A stretch of 64,000 bases of DNA from an uncultured Alistipes sp. GTDB taxonomy: Bacteria > Bacteroidota > Bacteroidia > Bacteroidales > Rikenellaceae. This document shows positions 60,248 through 64,000 of this stretch, piece after piece. The stretch spans positions 146,941-210,940 of the forward strand of contig CALUKH010000002.1 of NCBI GenBank assembly GCA_944321185.1, read 5' to 3'. A program made the position numbers and the translations under genes. The notes beneath the pieces are model-generated. The model made no database searches, was not told the DNA's origin, and worked only from the letters and a program-made list of their open reading frames with translations. Positions within the stretch are counted from its first letter, which is position 1, and each line of letters starts with the position of its first letter.

Positions 60248-61276
60248 TCAGGCCGTAAATTCTCCGCGCAGGGGCCGTCGCAGCAGCTCACGGGTTTGGG
60301 GATCCGGAAGGCCGAGTCCGAGCACATACATGAGTTTGGTGACGGCGGCCTCGCAGGTCATGTCGTAGCCGCAGAGAACGCCGGTTTTCTGGAGGCTCAG
60401 ACCGGTTTCGTAGAGGCCCATGGAGACGCATCCCGCGCCGCACTGCGTGATGTTGAGCAGGATGATGCCGCGGTCGACGGCCTCGCGCAGGACGTGGATA
60501 AAGCGTTCCGACGTGGGGGCATTTCCGGCGCCGTAGGTTTCGAGCACGACGGCCCGCAGTCCGGGGGCGGCGAACATCGTCTGGAGGATCTCCTCGTCCA
60601 GTCCGGGGAAGAGCTTGACCAGGGCGATGCCGCCCGACAGACGGGTGGCGATGCGCAGCTGGTCGGAGTAGACTTCGGGACGGAGGATGGCCGCCCGGTT
60701 GTAGGCGATGTTGACGCCGACCTCGGCCAGCGGCGGGTAGTTGTCCGACTGGAAGGCGCTCAGGGCTTCGGCGCTGCGTTTGGAGGTGCGGTTGGCGCGG
60801 AAGAGGCGGTTCTGGAAGTAGAGCGACACTTCGGGGACGACGGGATGTCCGTCGCAGCGGGCGCCGGCGATTTCGATGGCCGTGATGAGGTTTTCGCGGC
60901 CGTCGGTGCGCAGGACGCCGATCGGGATCTGGCTGCCGGTGAAAACCACCGGTTTGGAGAGGTTCTCCAGCAGGAAGCTCAGTGCCGAGGCGGTGTAGGA
61001 CATGGTGTCGGTGCCGTGCAGGACGACAAAGCCGTCGTAACGGGCATAGTTGTCGCGGATCAGCTCGGCCAGGGCGATCCAATGGGCGGGTTCGACGTTC
61101 GACGAGTCGATCACCGGGTCGACCGTGTGGACGTCGATGTCGACGTTCAGACGCTTCAGGGAGGGGAACTCCTCGTAGATGCCGCTGAAGTCGAAGGGGA
61201 CCAGCGCCCCGGTGGCGGCATCGGTCTTCATGCCGATGGTTCCGCCCGTGTAGATGATCAGAATGGACGATCGCAT
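60248..61276 (-). CDS. ansA: Type I L-asparaginase (AnsA-like)
   Basis: Cytoplasmic hydrolase of 342 residues releasing ammonia from asparagine. First catalytic motif ILIIYTGGTIGM (5-16; Thr nucleophile), second motif GFVVLHGTDTMSYTASAL (Thr-Asp with Lys in SKPVVFTGSQIPIG), and ETYGAGNAPT. No signal peptide, as expected for type I. I chose the ATG at 61274-61276, giving the family start MRSSILIIYTGG; an ATG at 61333 would add 19 residues with no family match and lies inside the next gene. Confidence 0.94.
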   Translation of the reverse strand: MRSSILIIYTGGTIGMKTDAATGALVPFDFSGIYEEFPSLKRLNVDIDVHTVDPVIDSSNVEPAHWIALAELIRDNYARYDGFVVLHGTDTMSYTASALSFLLENLSKPVVFTGSQIPIGVLRTDGRENLITAIEIAGARCDGHPVVPEVSLYFQNRLFRANRTSKRSAEALSAFQSDNYPPLAEVGVNIAYNRAAILRPEVYSDQLRIATRLSGGIALVKLFPGLDEEILQTMFAAPGLRAVVLETYGAGNAPTSERFIHVLREAVDRGIILLNITQCGAGCVSMGLYETGLSLQKTGVLCGYDMTCEAAVTKLMYVLGLGLPDPQTRELLRRPLRGEFTA

Positions 61277-61298
61277 AGATTCTTCTTGGTTCTCATTT

Positions 61299-61649
61299 TC
61301 AATTTTTTCCGGTGGCCGTGCTCTCCGTGTCATTCTCCGGCGCCGCGTCGTCGAGGGCCTCGACCAGGAAGCTCACGGGGCGGAATCCGTCGTTGCACGA
61401 GAGCATCGCCGAGGCGGGGTTCTTCATCCACCCCTCGTAGAAATCCGTGGCGCCGTGGGCCAACGCCATGACGAAGGGCGAGAGGGTCTGCCAGGCGCTT
61501 TCGCACAACCCTTCAGGCCGCTGCCACCCGTCGCTGATGAAGACCTGTCCCTGCTGCAGATCGCAGGCGTGTTCGATCGGGTTTTCGTAGCGTTCGATCA
61601 GATCCTGGTGGCAGACCTTGCGCACGACGGTGATTCGGATGCGTTTCAT
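61299..61649 (-). CDS. Small TIGR04076-like protein
   Basis: A 116-residue soluble protein. The central block GQVFISDGWQRPEGLCESAWQTLSPFVMALAHGA resembles the TIGR04076 family, in which a Pro-Glu-Gly-x-Cys-x-x-Ala motif precedes a helix. MKRIRITVVRKVCHQDLIERYENP forms the first strands, with two more Cys (CHQDL, EHACDL) that may bind metal. The function of the family is unknown to me. It lies between tatD and ansA in the same direction. Confidence 0.75.
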   Translation of the reverse strand: MKRIRITVVRKVCHQDLIERYENPIEHACDLQQGQVFISDGWQRPEGLCESAWQTLSPFVMALAHGATDFYEGWMKNPASAMLSCNDGFRPVSFLVEALDDAAPENDTESTATGKN

Positions 61650-61664
61650 GTTTGGTTCGAGTCG

Positions 61665-62480
61665 TTAGGGGTTCGGCTGAGTATTGCTGCTGCGGCCGAA
61701 CATCCGCTCGGCATTGGCCGTTGTCGTACGGGCCACCTCCTCCGGGGAGAGCCCCTTGAGTTCGGCCACCTTCTCGCAGACGTAGCGCACGTAGGCCGAT
61801 TCGTTGCGCTGGCCCCGATGGGGTGCGGGGGTCAGATAGGGACAGTCGGTCTCGAGCACCAGATCGCCCGGCTCCATGTCGCGGACCACCTCGGCGATGC
61901 GGCTCTTTTTGAAGGTCACCACGCCGCCGATCCCGAAGAGGAAGTCGCCGCACGCTTTCAGGGTGCGGTAGGTTTCCAGCCCGTCCGAGAAGGCGTGGAA
62001 GACCCCCTTCACGCCCCGCCCGCGGAACGAGCGTATGAGATCGATCGTCTCGGGCCATGCGTCGCGTGTGTGGACGGCGATCGGGAGGCCGTATTGCAGC
62101 GAGAGTTCGATCTGTCGGGCGAAGACTTCGGTCTGCTCCTTGCGGAAGTCGCGGCTCCAATAGAAATCGAGGCCGATCTCACCCACGGCACAGAAGCGTT
62201 CGATCCCTTCGGGCGGTGTTTCGAGGTAGTGTTCCACGAGTTGCAGCTCCCGCTTCCAGTCGGGGATGTCGTTCACCGACGTGGGGTGCAGCCCCATCAT
62301 CGGGGTGCAGCAGTCCGGATGGCGGCGGCAGAGTTCGAAGAGCCGTTCGTGGCTCGTGGAGTCAATGGCCGGCAGCAGCAGACGTCCGACTCCGGCCTCG
62401 CGGGCCCGTTCCAGAGCCTCTTCGCGGTCCGGGTCGAAGGCTTCGTCGTAGAGGTGCGAATGGGTATCGATCAGATTCAT
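61665..62480 (-). CDS. tatD: TatD-family metal-dependent deoxyribonuclease
   Basis: TIM-barrel hydrolase of 271 residues. Metal ligands: IDTHSHL (His6, His8 region), AVGEIGLDFYW (Glu), PIAVHTRDAWPET (His), GVFHAFSDG (His), LVLETDCPYLTP (Asp). The family acts as 3'-5' DNase or in D-aminoacyl-tRNA clean-up (YcfH/YabD type). Its ATG overlaps the dprA stop by 4 bases, so the two are translationally coupled. Confidence 0.93.
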   Translation of the reverse strand: MNLIDTHSHLYDEAFDPDREEALERAREAGVGRLLLPAIDSTSHERLFELCRRHPDCCTPMMGLHPTSVNDIPDWKRELQLVEHYLETPPEGIERFCAVGEIGLDFYWSRDFRKEQTEVFARQIELSLQYGLPIAVHTRDAWPETIDLIRSFRGRGVKGVFHAFSDGLETYRTLKACGDFLFGIGGVVTFKKSRIAEVVRDMEPGDLVLETDCPYLTPAPHRGQRNESAYVRYVCEKVAELKGLSPEEVARTTTANAERMFGRSSNTQPNP

Positions 62481-63577
62481 AACTTCATGTAACGGTTTCC
62501 GGGGAGCTGGCGGATGGCACCCGAGAGTTCGAGCCCGATGAGCAGGACGGCCAGTTCGCCGGGATTGCGGCCGCTGGATTCGGCCAGGGTTTCGAGCGAC
62601 ACCGGATCGCTCGACGTGAAAAGGGCGAGCAACTGTGCCTCCTCTGAGGTCAGTTCCGGGGTGGGGACCTGGGTTCGGAACCCAGCGGGATCCTCACCCA
62701 GATCCCACATCAGTTCGCGGATGATGTCGTCGGCGCTCATGACCAGCTGGGCCTTTCGGTTGCGGATCAGGTGATTCGTGCCGGCCGACGTGAGGTCGGT
62801 GGCACGGCCCGGAACGGCCATGACCGTGCGGTTGTACCCGTCGGCGTAGTGGGCCGTGACGAGCGAACCGCCGCTGTCGGGCGATTCGACGACGATACAG
62901 CCGGCACTCAGGGCGGCGATGATGCGGTTGCGCGTGAGGTAGAAGTTTCCGTTCTGCCGGGAACGGGAGTGCAGCTCCGTGACCAGGGCGCCACCGTGGG
63001 CGAGGATGTCGCGAGCGACGGCCGTATGCTGGGCGGGCGAGACGTCGGGCAGGGCGTTGGCCAGCACCGCAACGGTTGGAATCCGTGCATCGAGCGCCGC
63101 GCGATGGGCCGCCACGTCGATTCCGAAGGCCAGCCCGCTGACGATGCAGAGGCCGGGGATCCGTTCGGCCAGTCCGCCGACCAGCCGGTTGCACATCGAC
63201 TGTCCGTAGGGGGAAGCGCGGCGTGTGCCGACCATCGAGATGCAACGCATCGAGAGGGCTTCGACCTCCCCTTTCACATAGATGACCGGGGGATAGTCCG
63301 GGATTTCGCGCAGCAGGGGCGGAAATTCGGCATCGGTCGAGGCGATGATGCGGATGTTGTTTCGGCGGCAGTAATCGATCTCCTTTTCGGCCGGGGCGAA
63401 GGCCTGTTTCTGTAGGATGTTTCGGGCGATCTGCGGACGGAGTTCGGCCTTTTCGATCAGTTCATCGAGGGATGCGTTGAAGATGTTCCGCGCATTGCCG
63501 AACGTTTCGAGCAGATGCACGGCACCTTTCACGCCGATTCCGGGAGTCATCTGTAGGGCGATATCCTCGATGGTCAT
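62477..63577 (-). CDS. dprA: DprA (Smf), DNA processing protein
   Basis: A 366-residue protein that loads RecA on incoming single-stranded DNA; present also in bacteria not known to take up DNA. N-terminal helix-hairpin-helix (about 1-60: IALQMTPGIGVKGAVHLLETFG), Rossmann-fold DprA domain (about 75-285: SMVGTRRASPYGQ, IVSGLAFGIDVAAHRAAL, RNRIIAALSAGCIVVESPDSGGSLVTAHYA, GTNHLIRNRKAQ) and a C-terminal winged helix (PVSLETLAESSGRNPGELAVLLIGLELSGAIRQLPGNRY). The ATG at 63575-63577 gives the normal start; longer readings are not protein-like. Confidence 0.95.
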   Translation of the reverse strand: MTIEDIALQMTPGIGVKGAVHLLETFGNARNIFNASLDELIEKAELRPQIARNILQKQAFAPAEKEIDYCRRNNIRIIASTDAEFPPLLREIPDYPPVIYVKGEVEALSMRCISMVGTRRASPYGQSMCNRLVGGLAERIPGLCIVSGLAFGIDVAAHRAALDARIPTVAVLANALPDVSPAQHTAVARDILAHGGALVTELHSRSRQNGNFYLTRNRIIAALSAGCIVVESPDSGGSLVTAHYADGYNRTVMAVPGRATDLTSAGTNHLIRNRKAQLVMSADDIIRELMWDLGEDPAGFRTQVPTPELTSEEAQLLALFTSSDPVSLETLAESSGRNPGELAVLLIGLELSGAIRQLPGNRYMKL

Positions 63578-63690
63578 ACGCAGGGCCGAATTCCGGGAAT
63601 AAAGGTAACTATTTTTGGGTGAAAAACGATGAAAAGGGGATAAAATGGGTGAAAGTTGTCCGGATTTTTTGGAGGGAAAGGAAAAGTTTG

Positions 63691-63698
63691 TATATTTG
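63691..63698 (+). promoter_or_regulatory. Promoter of the tRNA-Cys transcript
   Basis: TATATTTG with TTG 19 bases upstream (63669-63671), the best-formed promoter in this window. The 5' leader before the tRNA is about 130 bases and holds no second tRNA that I can fold. Confidence 0.75.
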
Positions 63699-63834
63699 CA
63701 CTCCCGAAGCACCGCAAAGCCTTTGGATGGGATCGAGAGAGAGGGGGTGACGGCGGAAGTCGGAACCCGGAGAGCAGCCAAAGGGAGAATGAGATGGTTG
63801 GGTTTGAAAAGGGAGGTGCTTCACAAGGGGTAAT

Positions 63835-63905
63835 GGTCTGATGGCCGAGTGGCTAGGCAAAGGTCTGCAAAACCTTATACAGCGGTTCGAGTCCGCTTCA
63901 GACCT
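63835..63905 (+). tRNA. tRNA-Cys (anticodon GCA)
   Basis: A 71-nucleotide cloverleaf. Acceptor arms GGTCTGA / TCAGACC, D-arm GCC / GGC, anticodon arm AAGGT / ACCTT with loop CTGCAAA (anticodon GCA), T-arm AGCGG-TTCGAGT-CCGCT, discriminator base U as required for cysteine. CCA is not encoded. Confidence 0.96.
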
Positions 63906-63906
63906 C

Positions 63907-63955
63907 AAAGAAGGCTTCTAATTAGCTAATTTTTAGCGATTAAGAGGCCTTCTTT
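63907..63955. terminator. Hairpin after tRNA-Cys
   Basis: A 13-base-pair stem AAAGAAGGCTTCT / AGAGGCCTTCTTT (one G-T pair) with a 23-base AT-rich loop. It probably ends the tRNA transcript and, read from the right, any convergent gene. Confidence 0.6.
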
Positions 63956-64000
63956 CATTTACGGGGGCGCAGATAGGGGCGCAAGCGGTCCGAATTTTCA
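63955..64000 (-). CDS. Possible 3' end of a convergent gene (too short to judge)
   Basis: On the minus strand the last 15 codons of the window read as an open frame ending ENSDRLRPYLRPRK and a TGA at 63955-63957, next to the hairpin. It could be the C-terminus of a gene running in from the right, or chance. The plus strand shows GGGGCGCA twice, 12 bases apart. Confidence 0.2.
   Translation of the reverse strand, partial: ENSDRLRPYLRPRK

Noticed and set aside
1-64000. Search for CRISPR arrays, insertion sequences, prophage genes, rRNA operons and known riboswitches
   Set aside because: No regular spaced repeats of CRISPR type, no transposase or integrase motifs, no rRNA, and no leader that I could match to a riboswitch family.

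Overview
The window looks like a piece of a high-GC Bacteroidales chromosome, most like Alistipes (Rikenellaceae). Reasons: almost every intergenic start region carries the Bacteroidetes -7 box TAnnTTTG; the genes include an S46 dipeptidyl-peptidase, a PASTA-tailed FtsI, a glycine-lipid (GlsA/GlsB) pair, DUF4136 lipoprotein, patatin-barrel protein and an ExbB/ExbD/ExbD cluster, all typical of that phylum; coding DNA is GC-rich with strong G/C third positions. The genus is inference; the phylum is well supported. I see no insertion sequence, CRISPR array or prophage. It is mostly a core-genome segment.

Layout. 1-5.5 kb (minus): head of the division/cell wall cluster, rsmH-ftsL-ftsI-murE-mraY (mraY cut by the window edge). 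5.5-7.4 kb (plus): acyltransferase pair for glycine lipids. 7.7-12.4 kb (minus): a hybrid histidine kinase with its own REC and Hpt domains, a sigma-54 activator (NtrC type), and a small Pro/Glu-rich exported protein preceded by a sigma-54-like promoter and a palindromic upstream site. 12.6-14.9 kb: an ABC exporter pair. 15-18.4 kb: pgk and an M13 lipoprotein peptidase. 18.8-21.1 kb: patatin phospholipase with barrel. 21.2-27.7 kb (plus): pheS, a TPR protein, an EnvC-like protein, ybeY, mnmG. 27.9-36.2 kb (minus): ilvE, metG, S46 peptidase, flavin/PNPOx protein, nadA, mrp. 36.5-41.7 kb (plus): sppA, queD, polA. 41.9-47.7 kb (minus): envelope proteins, folE, an oxidoreductase, rdgB, a degenerate ABC pair, HAD phosphatase. 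47.8-49.3 kb (plus): nitroreductase and lipoprotein. 49.5-53.1 kb (minus): recJ-lipB-lipA. 53.5-63.6 kb: an orphan ORF, AraC regulator, membrane protein, rnhB, exb cluster, ansA, a small TIGR04076-like protein, tatD, dprA. The window ends with tRNA-Cys(GCA).

The most interesting non-coding signal is a candidate chromosome origin. The 385-base AT-rich gap at 34.80-35.18 kb holds six 9-mers ending in TCAACA on both strands. Gene polarity diverges around it, the G/C strand bias appears to change sign there, and three parS-like palindromes (TGTTCCACGTGGAACA with one or two changes) sit 6.5-7.4 kb to its left, between mnmG and ilvE and inside ilvE.

Other points: a shared 19-base operator (TTTATCG-N5-CGATAAA) in front of the ABC exporter and between mrp and sppA; a roughly 100-residue insertion of hexapeptide repeats in LipB; an insertion and a drop in GC in mnmG; and several genes whose start codon lies only 4-7 bases after the -7 box, suggesting leaderless mRNAs.
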